Assembly (NCBI GenBank): GCA_951799425.1
Contig: OX637402.1
Span: 9,390,001-9,454,000 of the forward strand
Reading direction: 5' to 3'
Origin: Ilex aquifolium
Taxonomy: Eukaryota > Streptophyta > Magnoliopsida > Aquifoliales > Aquifoliaceae
Length of the DNA: 64,000 bases
The position numbers were made by a program, and so were the translations under genes. The notes beneath the pieces were generated by a model. It ran no database searches. It was given only the letters and a program-made list of their open reading frames with translations, and had not been told where the DNA came from. Positions 1 through 9,172 of this stretch are shown here, piece after piece (the stretch's first letter is position 1; every line of letters starts with the position of its first letter).

Positions 1-1
1 A

Positions 2-577
2 AGAGTTTGTGCGATGTGTGGGAAAAAATTTCTTCAAAAATTGTTTCTGCATCTCTTGCCATGTTCCTATAGACCTAGATCTCAACGAATATAACCAAGT
101 TTTAGCTTTTTCCTTTAATGAAAAAGGAAATAACTTCAGCCTGACTATATCCATTGCCACATTCTGGTCATGGAACGTAGCACATACATCCCCAAATTCT
201 CTGATATGCAAATATGGGTTTTCTTCACCTATACCAAGGAATTTTGGAAGTAATTGAATCATGCCAGGTTTGAAAACAAAATGTATGGCATTCAATGGAA
301 AAATGATGCATGATGGCTCAGTGAGAAGAACAGGTTGTAGATACTCACGCAAAGTCCTACCCTGATTAACATTATCCACCTCATTCTCATCATGATTACT
401 TATTCTATCAACATGATCCTCCCGTTCAGGAAGATCATTATGCCTATGATCATTAGGATTAGCAGCCATTGTGTGCAAGAAGTGATTTGACACAGATAAA
501 TCAAATAAATTTCCAAACCAAGTATCTGAATCCTCTCTTGTTAAACGTCCACTTAAATCACGATGCCAAAAGCTCAT
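2..577 (-). CDS. gag: Retrotransposon gag polyprotein, N-terminal part (open to window edge)
   Basis: The frame starts at the ATG complementary to 575-577 and has no stop codon in 192 codons, running off the left edge. The first ~90 residues are polar and poorly conserved. The rest matches the plant gypsy gag core (Retrotrans_gag family), with IREFGDVCATFHDQN, then LKLFPFSLKEKAKTWL and finally FLKKFFPTHRT, which together form the usual helical capsid block. The product would package element RNA into cytoplasmic particles. The start is the first ATG after the primer site and lies about 115 bp downstream of it, a normal leader. Unlike every other retroelement frame in the window it has no break, so the element may be young or still coding. 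Protease, RT and integrase would lie outside the window. Confidence 0.85.
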   Translation of the reverse strand, partial: MSFWHRDLSGRLTREDSDTWFGNLFDLSVSNHFLHTMAANPNDHRHNDLPEREDHVDRISNHDENEVDNVNQGRTLREYLQPVLLTEPSCIIFPLNAIHFVFKPGMIQLLPKFLGIGEENPYLHIREFGDVCATFHDQNVAMDIVRLKLFPFSLKEKAKTWLYSLRSRSIGTWQEMQKQFLKKFFPTHRTNS

Positions 578-690
578 AAAAAAAAATAAATAAATAAAAA
601 TAAACTGAAAATTAGAACGAAGTTACCGGATTTCCGAAGACTCGCAAATACCGCAAACCTCAATGATGTAATGGCTCCTTGTCTTTCAAT

Positions 691-708
691 TCCCCGGCAA
701 CGGCGCCA
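691..708 (-). promoter_or_regulatory. Primer-binding site, tRNA-Asp type
   Basis: The minus strand reads tggcgccgttgccgggga, the primer site shared by Athila/Tat-type plant gypsy elements. It lies just inside the LTR and upstream of gag, where minus-strand DNA synthesis would be primed. Confidence 0.85.
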
Positions 709-1395
709 AAAACTTGCTTCAACTTTAAAAGTGTAAACCCAAGCGCAGGTTGAGCAGAGTAATATAATCTCGGAAGTCCGAGGTCGATCCCACGAGGAAG
801 TGTAACAAGGAACAATCACACAAACAACAACAGTAATTTGGAAGGAAAAAGATTTGTGTGGTAAATTGTTGATTGGAGAAAAGTGATTTTTGGTATTTGA
901 AACAGTAATAAATAAAATACTAGAGCATCAGGTACTCCCTCTCAACTTCATACAATAATAGTTAAAGACTCAAAGCTTGACTTGAAAGAGGAATTAAATG
1001 TCAGTTAACCCAATTAACAAATCAAGTGATAAATCCAAAAGTTATAATCAAACGACTACCAGGAACCTGAATAATCATTCAATCATATTATTCTATGAAA
1101 TAATGTTAATCCTTCCAGCGTGGAATAACTAGTGATTTACACGCAGGGAAACTCAAGCAATTGATGTACGTGGCACAACAACTCAAGAATTTATACAGCA
1201 TAAACACTTTGCTAAAATATTAGGAATTAAATTAACACAGTTCCATAAATCCTTAAGTACAAGAGTCAATAAAAATACCGTACTCCGTCGAGAGATTTTC
1301 CCCTAGCCCTAGCTTAGCCTTCTAGCCAGACATAATACAGGATGCAGAAAAAAGACTAAGAACAAAAGACCCCCCTTTACAAGGTCCTAGGTTCG

Positions 1396-1403
1396 TATTT
1401 ATA
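1396..1403 (-). promoter_or_regulatory. TATA box of the Athila/Tat-type LTR
   Basis: The minus strand reads tataaata in an AT-rich context followed by a C- and A-rich putative 5' transcript end. It lies 63 bp downstream of the nearest CCGG palindrome. Confidence 0.6.
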
Positions 1404-1465
1404 AATTACATTCCCAAGAGATTGCATCCCACTAGGATTCTAACTTCGGCAGCAGAGGCTTTACA

Positions 1466-1581
1466 CGCGTCCGGACGCGCCTCTCTCAACCGTCCGGACG
1501 CAACTTCCAGAATGGTCATTCCTGCGTTTATCAACTTTCTGCCAATCGCGTCCGGACGCGTACACTCCATCCGTCCGGACG
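1466..1581. repeat. Cluster of CGTCCGGACG palindromes upstream of TATA
   Basis: Four perfect palindromes with core cgtccggacg are present: cgcgtccggacgcg at 1466-1479 and 1547-1560, and cgtccggacg at 1491-1500 and 1572-1581. They come in two pairs about 80 bp apart. The short open frames translated through them are by-products of the repeats. Confidence 0.85.
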
Positions 1582-1837
1582 CGTATTCCAGTGTGATCCC
1601 TCCTGAGCTATGCTTCTTCTTTCCATAATTTGTCCCCAAAACTATGCTTTTTACCTGCAAATTATCACAGATCAACATTTACTAGCATAACACTCAATTT
1701 GGATAAACTCTTATTTTTATCACAATTTTACAATTAAAATATCATCTTTTCATAATAATAATTGTGATTATTTGGACTTAATCACATTATCATCCATCAA
1801 GGACCGATTGTAGGCGAGTACCGGTGACGAGGGATAG

Positions 1838-3192
1838 GCCATTCACTCGGATGGCAATCTTCGGTATAGGGGAAGGGTTGTGGTTCCCCAGTTAGCGGAT
1901 CTGAGAGAGGAGATCCATAGGGAGTTCAATTGCTCCCGATTTACTGTGCACCCAGGTGGCACGAAGATGTACCACGATCTTCGTCACCAATACTATTGGA
2001 GCGGGATGAAGAGACACATCGGAGACTTTGTTAGTCGCTGTCTCACGTGTCAGCAGGTCAAGGCTGAGTACCAAAGACCAGCAGGGTTGCTCCAGCATTT
2101 GGAGGTGGCTGAGTGGAAGTGGGAGCACATCACGATGGATTTTGTGACCCACTTGCCACGGACATCGCGGGGACATGACGCGGTGTGGGTGATAGTGGAC
2201 CAACTTACAAAGTCGGCACACTTTTTGGTTGTGCGAATGACCTTCACACTGGATGAATTCTATAGATTTTATATACGGGAGATAGTCCGGTTGCATGGGG
2301 TGCCCATATCTATAGTATCGAATTGGGATCCCAGGTTCACGGCCCATTTTTGGGAGAGTTTCCAACAGCCATGGGGACACAGTTGATGATGAGCACAGCT
2401 TTTCATCCCTAGACGAACGGCCAGTCGGAGAGGACAATCCAGACATTAGAGGACATGCTACCGGCATGTGTCCTAGATCTTAAAGGTAGCTGGGAAGAGC
2501 ATTTACCCTTAGTGGAGTTCGCCTACAACAATAGTTATCAAGCGAGCATTCAGATGGCACCCTATGAGACATTATATGGGAAGCCTTTTCGTTCTTCGGT
2601 GTGTTGGACAGAGGTAGGAGAGAGACCCTTTACGGGTCCGAATTTGATTAGAGACACCTCGGAGAAGGTGGACCTGATACGAAAACGTCTTCTTACGGCT
2701 CAAAGCCGACAGAAGAGCTGTGCTGACAGACAGCGGCGACCTCTAGAGTTTGAGGTTGGTGATCATGCCTTCTTGAAGGTGATGCCTAAGAGGGGAGTGG
2801 TCAGGTTCGGAAAGCAGGGAAAGCTGTCGCCGAGGTTTATCGGGCCCTTCGAGGTACTCGAAAGGGTGAGTACAGTGGCTTTTTGGTTGGCGTTACCGCC
2901 AAATCTATCTGGTGTTCACGCTGTGTTCCATGTCTCCATGCTCCGGAAGTATACTCCAGATCCGACGCATATAGTGGATTGGGGTGAGCTGATTGTTGGT
3001 GCGGATGGGACCTTCGAGGAGGGACTAGTGCGCATCATGGATAGCCGGGAGCAAATTTTGCGAGGCAAGACTGTGTGGCTAGTGAAGGTGCTATGGCAGC
3101 ACCGAGATATGGAGGATGCGACATGGGAGCGTGAGGACACCATACGTACCAGTTATCCGTTCTTGTTCGAGGATGGAGGTATATGTTTATAA
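1838..3192 (+). pseudogene. Chromovirus integrase with C-terminal chromodomain, broken
   Basis: This is the 3' end of a Ty3/gypsy pol gene. In order it shows the zinc-binding HHCC domain (HPGGTKMYHDLRHQYYW, then CLTCQQVK), the integrase core beginning at TMDFV (first catalytic Asp), the GPFEVLERV C-terminal domain and a chromodomain (VKVLWQHRDMEDATWERED). This family inserts cDNA into chromatin, with the chromodomain guiding it to marked histones. It is dead. There is a stop at 1835-1837 just before it, the second catalytic Asp is Asn (SNWDPRF instead of the usual SDRDPRF), one base is lost near 2371 shifting the frame, and there is an in-frame stop at 2410-2412. The stops and the Asp-to-Asn change fit decay of methylated cytosines. 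From 2413 the frame is open to the natural stop at 3190. The clade assignment (Tekay/Del) rests on the chromodomain and the LTR. Confidence 0.9.
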
Positions 3193-3273
3193 TTTTAAAT
3201 ATAGTATTACTTGTTGCATAAGCATGCGGTTAAGTGTGTATATGTGTGTGAATTTCGGGGACGAAATTGTTTT

Positions 3274-3286
3274 AAGCGGGGAAGAA
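3274..3286 (+). promoter_or_regulatory. Polypurine tract
   Basis: The purine run aagcggggaagaa abuts the LTR start at 3287. It is preceded by the aatttcggggacgaaat block found just before the 3' LTR of many plant chromoviruses. It would prime plus-strand DNA synthesis. Confidence 0.8.
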
Positions 3287-5601
3287 TGTAAAACCCGGGG
3301 TAAATTTGAACTTTTTATGAAAAGGGGCAAAATGGTAATTTGCCACTACGTTACGAGTTACAAAATTAATTTTTTCTAGAGCTCGGATGAAGAAATGGAC
3401 CTCACCGTTGGATTGGTCTCGCGAAATCTAGCAACCCTGTCAATTTTCATCGAATTCCGAGATAGTCAGATTTTTTGCTTTTTACGAGGCGGTCGGGTCT
3501 CGAGTGACCCAAAAACAACTTTTTGAATAAAATTTCGAAAGTTGAACAATAATTTAAAGCAAGTTGAAATAAAAATATTTTAAACTTGAACCGGGGCGAA
3601 ATTTAATCGCTTCGGGGCGAAAACGGACCTAGAAAAAAGAGACCATGTGGCGCGATGAAGACCAAGTATTTAGGGAGTACAAAAAGGGGAGAAATATCAG
3701 ATTTCTCTCCATTTGGTCTATTGGTTCTCACGTTGGGGAGGAAGAGAGGGAAAAAGAGAAAGCTCTCCACCTTCTCTCTACGATCTATGGAGATTGGGTG
3801 CACAAATCAACGTGAGCCAAGAGGAAAATTTGTTCCTCTCGTCGAGGGCTAGGCAGCTATACCAAAAAGCGCGGGTTTTACCGAAGTTCAAGGAACGAGA
3901 TTTTTGGAAGCTAGGGCTTTGGGCTAGAAGCGGGTTCTTGGAGCTTCCTATGGTTGTTCTTTACACTTCAAGAGGTAGAATTTTCTCCCTAATTAGGTTT
4001 ATTTCCAACCTAGGGTGAGTATATGGAATTGATAGGGTTACATGTGTATGACCCATGCCTATTGTTGTAAAAAATTTGAGGAAATGGGTGTTGATATTAG
4101 GTAGAATAAATTCTATCTTGAATTGGTGTGTGAAAATTGCTAATTTGTGATTTCTGAGAAAAATAGTATTATGTGGGCATGCTATGTGTTTATATTGTGC
4201 TTTGTGAATTAAGTGTGTTATTGGCATAGATTACGTGCTAACATGTTTGGGATTTGTTGTTGGGTATAATGTTAAAATATGTTTTATGATATGTTAGCAT
4301 TATGATGATTGTGAAATTATATGCTTTTGATATAATTGGCAATAGATTGGTGGAAATTGCTCATTTGGCATACATTGCATATTGGGCATGATGTTGGCAT
4401 CACATTCATGGGCATTGGGCATGAGTGTGGGTGTGTGTGTGCATGGTTCAATCAAACGCCATACTTGGTGGATAATGGGTGGGCTCGGGAAAAGTTGGAA
4501 CGAAGTTCCGACTGAGTCGCACGGTTGCATGAAAAACTTGTGTCGGGTATAGCAAGAATGACTACCCAACAAAGCCACAAGATTTTGTTTTATAAAACAG
4601 TCATTTGATGTGAAACATCAATGGCGGGGGCTTGGGATGCCTGAATTTTTATACATGAAAATTGCATGTGTTTAGGGAGCCGGCAAAGGCTCGGGTTGAT
4701 GTACATGAGTGAGTCTCATCTGATGCATGTTCTTGATTGGAATGTTTGTTGTTTTGATGAATGTTGCATGTGACCATTTCATATGCACTTAGGTTAGGGA
4801 GTAACCTCTTTAGGAGATACCCTATTGAGCATGGCTCACCCTTCGTGGGACAACATTTCAGGTGCGGGATATGCTCCGGCGGACGACTCTCAATTGGGCC
4901 CCCATGGTTGAAGAAAAAAAAAATGACATGTGGCTTTTATGTCTTATTTTTGTAAAACTTCATGTAAATTCCTTTTGGACAAGTAATTGTATGAAATAAA
5001 TTGTAATCGAACTTGTATTAACTATGTTTGATGCATAAATACATGTTATATAAGTTGAGAATGAATTGAAATTGAAAAAGGAAGGAATTGTAGGAAAACA
5101 GGCAAAACCTTCTAGAAGGTCGATGAAAACCTTCCGGAAGAACTTTTCTAGTAGGCAAAACCTTCCGGAAGGTTGATGAAAACCTTCCGGAAGAACTTTT
5201 CCAGTGGACAAAACCTTCCGGAAGGTTTTCCAAAAATCTGAAATTTTAAGAGTTTTGAGTTCTTTTGTTCAAATGATATATATTGACTTTAAATGAGGAT
5301 AAATTGTTGTATATTGGACCTCGGATGGGTCATGTGAACATCGTGTACACAGGTTATGCAATGGGAGTTCCCGGTACAAGGGAGACTCTGTCCAAATTTT
5401 GGGTTTTGTGATCCCGGTTATGGGGTTGCTATTGACGTGAGGTCGGATTGTGCGACAATGATGGGTATTTTTGCGGGTTGATGGGTGATCAACGGTTAAC
5501 AAAGGACCCTCGGTTTTAGGGGTATCAGAGCGTATTGATATCTTAGCTTAATTCGAATTAATCATGGGTAAATTACAGCACCCAAAATTTGGGGTGTTAC
5601 A
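3287..5601 (+). repeat. 3' LTR of the chromovirus
   Basis: The LTR begins TGTAAAACCCGG after the polypurine tract and ends GGGGTGTTACA at 5601, 2315 bp in all. Its first 200 bp resemble the LTRs of the array at 20254-59992 and the solo LTR at 28039, so these belong to one broad LTR lineage. It is directly followed by a tRNA-Met-type primer site (5605-5616), which a 3' LTR should not be; see the duplication at 5521-5690. It contains no gene. Confidence 0.75.
5104..5228. repeat. Cluster of CCTTCCGGAAGG palindromes in the chromovirus LTR
   Basis: Five copies of an aaaaccttccggaag module occur, three of them full palindromes (one degenerate with tctaga core) and two running into aacttttccagtgg or a close variant. 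They form two and a half tandem units of about 54 bp. The cluster lies in the last fifth of the LTR, not next to a TATA box. The same module occurs in an unrelated LTR at 27692-27766. Confidence 0.8.
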
Positions 5602-5690
5602 GCTTGGTATCAGAGCGTATTGATATCTTAGCTTAATTCGAATTAATCATGATGATACCCAGAATAAAACTGGCACGTGCTCAGTAAGAG
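5521..5690 (+). repeat. 85-bp duplication of the LTR-end/primer-site junction
   Basis: The string ggtatcagagcgtattgata starts at 5521 and again at 5606, a period of 85 bp. Each copy holds the tRNA-Met-type primer site and about 35 bp of leader. Between them is an LTR end (cacccaaaatttggggtgttaca, given here only by its ends cacccaaaa and gtgttaca). The second copy is interrupted at 5650 by a solo LTR and resumes at 6366 with a third LTR-end remnant stopping at 6403. This looks like the collapsed remains of LTR-primer site-LTR tandem copies. Confidence 0.7.
5605..5616 (+). promoter_or_regulatory. Primer-binding site, tRNA-Met type
   Basis: The sequence tggtatcagagc lies 3 bp after the LTR end at 5601. 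This primer site is standard for plant chromoviruses. Confidence 0.8.
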
Positions 5691-5771
5691 AGCTCAGCTC
5701 GGGAGCTCAGGCAAAATAAGCTGAGCTCCCCTAGCCATGAGCAGAGCTCATCCAGTCAGCACTAAGAGCTC
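5690..5771. repeat. Five GAGCTC palindromes in the solo LTR U3
   Basis: GAGCTC occurs at 5690, 5703, 5723, 5744 and 5766, the last four spaced 20-22 bp apart. The cluster sits 270 bp or more upstream of the TATA box at 6041. Confidence 0.75.
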
Positions 5772-6040
5772 CTAATCGAAGGCGCGAGAGGAGAAATGCT
5801 GAGGGAACAACAAGATGACTCGGATACCCTTATTAAGGAGGTAGAATCCAATCCGAGGCAGAGAACCCGTATTTAACCATGATCTCCTCCTAAAACTAAG
5901 GAGGATCCCACAGAAGAAGGCAAAGATCTCTCCGTTTAAAGCCAGCCATAAGGAATTTAGGTAACTCCGGAATTGTGGATGAAGATAGGGCACGATCCCT
6001 TCAATGTAGGATAGTCCCGTATTAGAGGTAAATATGAGGC

Positions 6041-6047
6041 TATAAAA
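6041..6047 (+). promoter_or_regulatory. TATA box of the 711-bp solo LTR
   Basis: Tataaaa in the context gaggctataaaaagaaag, followed about 90 bp later by an aataaa signal. This is the normal spacing of an LTR promoter and poly(A) region. Confidence 0.6.
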
Positions 6048-6403
6048 AGAAAGAGATATCCCCCATTAGAGGGGAGAGATTTTTTGAAACCCTAGTTCCC
6101 TGAGTATTCGACTGTAACACCCTCAATTCATCAATAAAGAAGAAGGAGCAAGAGCCTCCATTAGAGAGTGGACTAGCCGAGCTCACTGGCCGGTGAACCA
6201 CTATATTTCCATCGTATTTCACACATTATACACGACTAATTAGAGCTTTCATTCTCCACTTCATGAGCCTTGTAACTCAGATGCCATATTAGTCCCCATG
6301 CAAACTGTTCACGCCAATTAATCTGGTTCCTTAGCTCGTATCCGGAGGTTTACACCATCAAATCATGTGTAAATTACGGACACCCAAATTTTGGGATGTC
6401 ACA

Positions 6404-6773
6404 GAGAGATAAAAGAAAAATGGGAGAGACAGAGACAAAGAGGATTTCAGGAGAGAGACGTTGGGGGTGGGGCCTTTGCCAGAAGGGAGGAAGTGATTTT
6501 TTTTTTTTTTTTTTGGGGGGGGGGGGGGGGGAGGGGGGGAATATATAGGGATAAAAATTCAACTTACAACCTATCTTATTATGTAGATATAGATTGTAAT
6601 AAACTTTTGGAGTTGAAGTCAAATAAAGTTCAGTCATTTTAGATTACTCATTGAGTTACGGATTGTAAACCTTTGTTTTTAATGGTTATTGCTTTGGATT
6701 TGGATCGGATGATCTAATTTTTTTTAGTTTGTTGGATAGACGATGTAGATGTTTGGTTAGTTTTGTATATAAA
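6404..6773. other. Unassigned spacer with a T18/G17 run
   Basis: No gene or element was recognised here. The notable feature is a homopolymer pair at 6497-6539 (18 T, then 17 G, A and 7 G), which is prone to sequencing and assembly error. The short open frames across it are low-complexity artefacts. The rest is AT-rich sequence up to the Helitron start. Confidence 0.6.
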
Positions 6774-8803
6774 TCTATATTACTACTAAAAGACAGCTAA
6801 AGATAAAAAATTTTAATTTTCAAATTTGTCCATATTTAATTTTTCTTATAAATTAATCTTCATGTATTCAGCTAAAGACATCCTTCATGTATTTAATCTT
6901 CCTTTAATACTAGTTAATTATTTATATAATATATGTTAATTAGTTTTAATGAATCTTCGGCTTTTTGTCTTCCACAATACACTTCTTTTTTTCTGTCATT
7001 ATGAGCTCATTGTCTTCTCTGTCATTGCCTTTTGTGTCTGTGGAAGCATTAGTGTCTAATAAGATTGAATAATTTGAAAAAATAATATTTTGGCAAGCTA
7101 GAACTATGTTGGAAAATTTTTGGACCATAAAAGCCTCCCCGTGTTAGAAATCCAACACATATTCAGACCTTACAGAAATCATAAACTATTCCTCAAGTAG
7201 AAACAATTGTGCCATCACATTTCAAATAATAATGACAATGATGATTTTAATACAAATACGTAAAATATTTCAGTTTTTGTATATGTTGGTCTTTTAATTT
7301 TTAACTTCCAATTATACTCATGATTTTGATAGGGCTCAGGGTTTGACGATGCTATAGGAGGATGTTTCTAATTGATTTCCTTTGGGCAACTTGCTTTTCC
7401 AGATGCTATATATTCGATTGAGGGTATTTAGAGTGGGAAAGATCTGACGAATGCCTATACGATTGTTCCTGAATCTACTTGCATCACAAAATCACCACTG
7501 GAAATAGGACAATGAGGTTAGGAAAATGATTCAGTAGTTCCCCACGCCTCCCTACAAATGATTTTCCCTAATTTTCTGCCCTTGCCCACCCTGAATATCT
7601 TTCTTCTTGCAGGCATTGTATATCGCTTTGGTATCAAGTTGCACAATCTTGTGACCTTTTTTTTTTTTGGTTGGCCTATTTTTTTAAAGGAAAAGTTTTA
7701 TAGTCTGGATTTAAGTTGTTAACTAGGGACTGCCACTTTCAGTAGTGCTCAGTTGCTTCGATATTGTTGCACTTGTTCTAGCAAGATAAGTTGACATATA
7801 GTTTTGCACCTTACGGCTTTTAATTTTTGATTTTACCCTTTGATTTTTTATTTTATCCTTAAATATTACTAAATCACACCCATCATGTCTGTTTTTCTTC
7901 CGTTAATATTCAATTAATTACACACATCCTTTAATTAGTCTCGAAACAAAATCCTCAGTGTCTACAACAAGAGTTACTCCATTTTACTTTGCATGTAATG
8001 AAAATGGGCAAAAAGAGTTTGTGATGAATCAGATTAGGGACTCAGTGTGACTTGTTAGGGTAGTTTTACCAAAGATAATAATATTTGGCAAAAAACAAAG
8101 CCATTAAGATGACAAAAATGCTAAATTACTCACAAACAGTAGAGCAAGACCCTTCATCTTCAAATATTAAATTGGGTTAATTCTAAATTTTTCTGGTAAG
8201 ATAAATATAAAACTTGACAAAGGAACAAAAAGAAAAGCATTTATACCAATTCACAAAAAGTATTAATCTTAGATAGATTGCAATGAAAGAACATGTGAAC
8301 ACTATCCGTAAAAGAGTTATGCCTGAGCACCATATAGTTAATTGAAATGTTTTTCTAGAAAAGTTATTGTGGCAATTAATGGATGGTTCTCGAAACCTGG
8401 GGGGCTTCTTGCATTAGGTGATAATAGATATGATCCAAAGGAGAGTATCTATATAATATTGTAGCTACAAAGTTGAATTCTCAACTTATAAGAATACAAC
8501 AAGGGTTAAGATTAATCTAATCTTTATCTACCTTAATCCAATAGTATAAAATTCATCCCAAAAATTATTTTTCAGTTCAAAAACATCATTTTTATTGCAC
8601 GACCCTCAATACTAGGCAATTCCACGAATTCATGCCTAGGCCTCCCTTCTCTATCTCCTACCCCTTTCTTATTTTATTTTTGTTCATTTAATATTAGATT
8701 GTGTGATTAAAGAGAAAAAAAGAAAAATAAATTTTAAATGTTGTCTGATCAATGTTCGATTTTTAGTATTATAAAGTGTCTTCAGACACGGGGTTATTAC
8801 TAA
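6774..8803 (+). mobile_element. Non-autonomous Helitron-like element
   Basis: The left end is TCTATATTACTACTAAAAG, a typical plant Helitron 5' end. The right end is the hairpin gtgtc-ttca-gacac (8776-8789) followed by a short spacer and CTAA (8800-8803). The flanking bases are A (6773) and T (8804), as expected for insertion between A and T without target duplication. At about 2.0 kb it has no Rep/helicase frame. Around 7330-7480 a short stretch could encode GFDDAIGG-like peptide and is followed near 7605-7613 by an intron-like ttcttgcag. It may be a captured gene fragment, but I do not recognise it. Confidence 0.55.
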
Positions 8804-8844
8804 TTTATCTATATATTCCTTATCTTTTTCTAGACCATTAATTT

Positions 8845-9157
8845 TGAGAACTCCCAAGTGGTAAACCAGTAAATGAGAAGAAAACAATGGCCTTGTAGAA
8901 ATGGTCACTATATAATGATGTATTTATTGAAAACAAAGTCACATGCGGATGGCCACCATACACATCCGCAATTCAATTCACAACCTCCACTAAGCCCAAG
9001 TGTACTCATCTGTTTGACTATAAAAGGCCTCTGAATGTGTTGAATCATAATGCAGACAGAAGAAAACAGAAAGAAAAGAGAGCTGCATTATTCTTTTAAT
9101 TTTCGTTCATTTAGTTTCATTTTATCTATTTTCAATTAATTTAATAAATTTACTACA
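8845..9157 (+). repeat. 5' LTR of the copia element
   Basis: A TATA box (ctataaaagg, 9018-9027) and a transcript-start-like purine-rich stretch precede the end ttactaca at 9157. The primer site tatcagcacgag follows at 9161-9172. The left boundary (tgagaactcccaagtgg, 8845) is a guess because the partner LTR is not in the window. A length near 313 bp is normal for plant copia LTRs. Confidence 0.6.
9018..9027 (+). promoter_or_regulatory. TATA box of the copia LTR
   Basis: Ctataaaagg lies 130 bp before the LTR end. It is the only good TATA match in this LTR. Confidence 0.6.
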
Positions 9158-9160
9158 TGT

Positions 9161-9172
9161 TATCAGCACGAG
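9161..9172 (+). promoter_or_regulatory. Primer-binding site of the copia element
   Basis: Tatcagcacgag is the primer-site sequence seen in many plant Ty1/copia elements. It lies 3 bp after the LTR end at 9157. Confidence 0.7.

Larger units (their letters stand above)
1..1799 (-). mobile_element. Athila/Tat-type Ty3/gypsy element, 5' part (LTR, PBS, gag)
   Basis: Read on the minus strand, the order is LTR (1799 down to about 709), a primer-binding site matching the tRNA-Asp type (708-691), a leader of about 115 bp and an open gag frame running off the window. That order, the primer-site sequence and the gag family point to the non-chromoviral Athila/Tat lineage. The right end interrupts chromovirus integrase sequence at 1800/1801, so it inserted into that older element. 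The left end and the second LTR lie outside the window, so the target duplication cannot be checked. The uninterrupted gag suggests a young insertion. Confidence 0.85.
709..1799 (-). repeat. 5' LTR of the Athila/Tat-type element
   Basis: The LTR starts (minus strand) with TGATGG at 1799, directly against chromovirus coding sequence. It ends a few bases before the primer site; the exact end is uncertain because no second LTR is visible. It contains a palindrome cluster (1466-1581), a TATA box (1396-1403) and, near its 3' end, the block gaggtcgatcccacgagg (complement strand, around 780-797) that many plant LTRs of this lineage carry just before the primer site. Confidence 0.75.
5650..6360 (+). 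mobile_element. Solo LTR, 711 bp, target duplication aatca
   Basis: The sequence begins TGATG and ends CATCA and is flanked by the perfect 5-bp repeat aatca (5645-5649 and 6361-6365). It holds a TATA box (6041-6047), an aataaa signal (6133-6138) and a set of GAGCTC palindromes (5690-5771), all in plus-strand order. No internal element sequence is present, so this is a solo LTR left by recombination. The family is probably Ty3/gypsy from its ends and layout; I cannot name it. Confidence 0.85.
1801..6403 (+). mobile_element. Tekay/Del-type chromovirus, 3' part, interrupted on both sides
   Basis: Integrase, chromodomain, polypurine tract and 3' LTR follow in normal order on the plus strand. The 5' part of the element is displaced beyond the Athila/Tat insertion at 1-1799. 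The LTR tail is duplicated and split by a solo LTR at 5650-6360. The last LTR-end-like remnant stops at 6403. No target duplication could be assigned. Confidence 0.8.

Noticed and set aside
3603-4230. Short overlapping frames within the chromovirus LTR
   Set aside because: No domain and no conservation in related LTRs; the LTR leader accounts for them.
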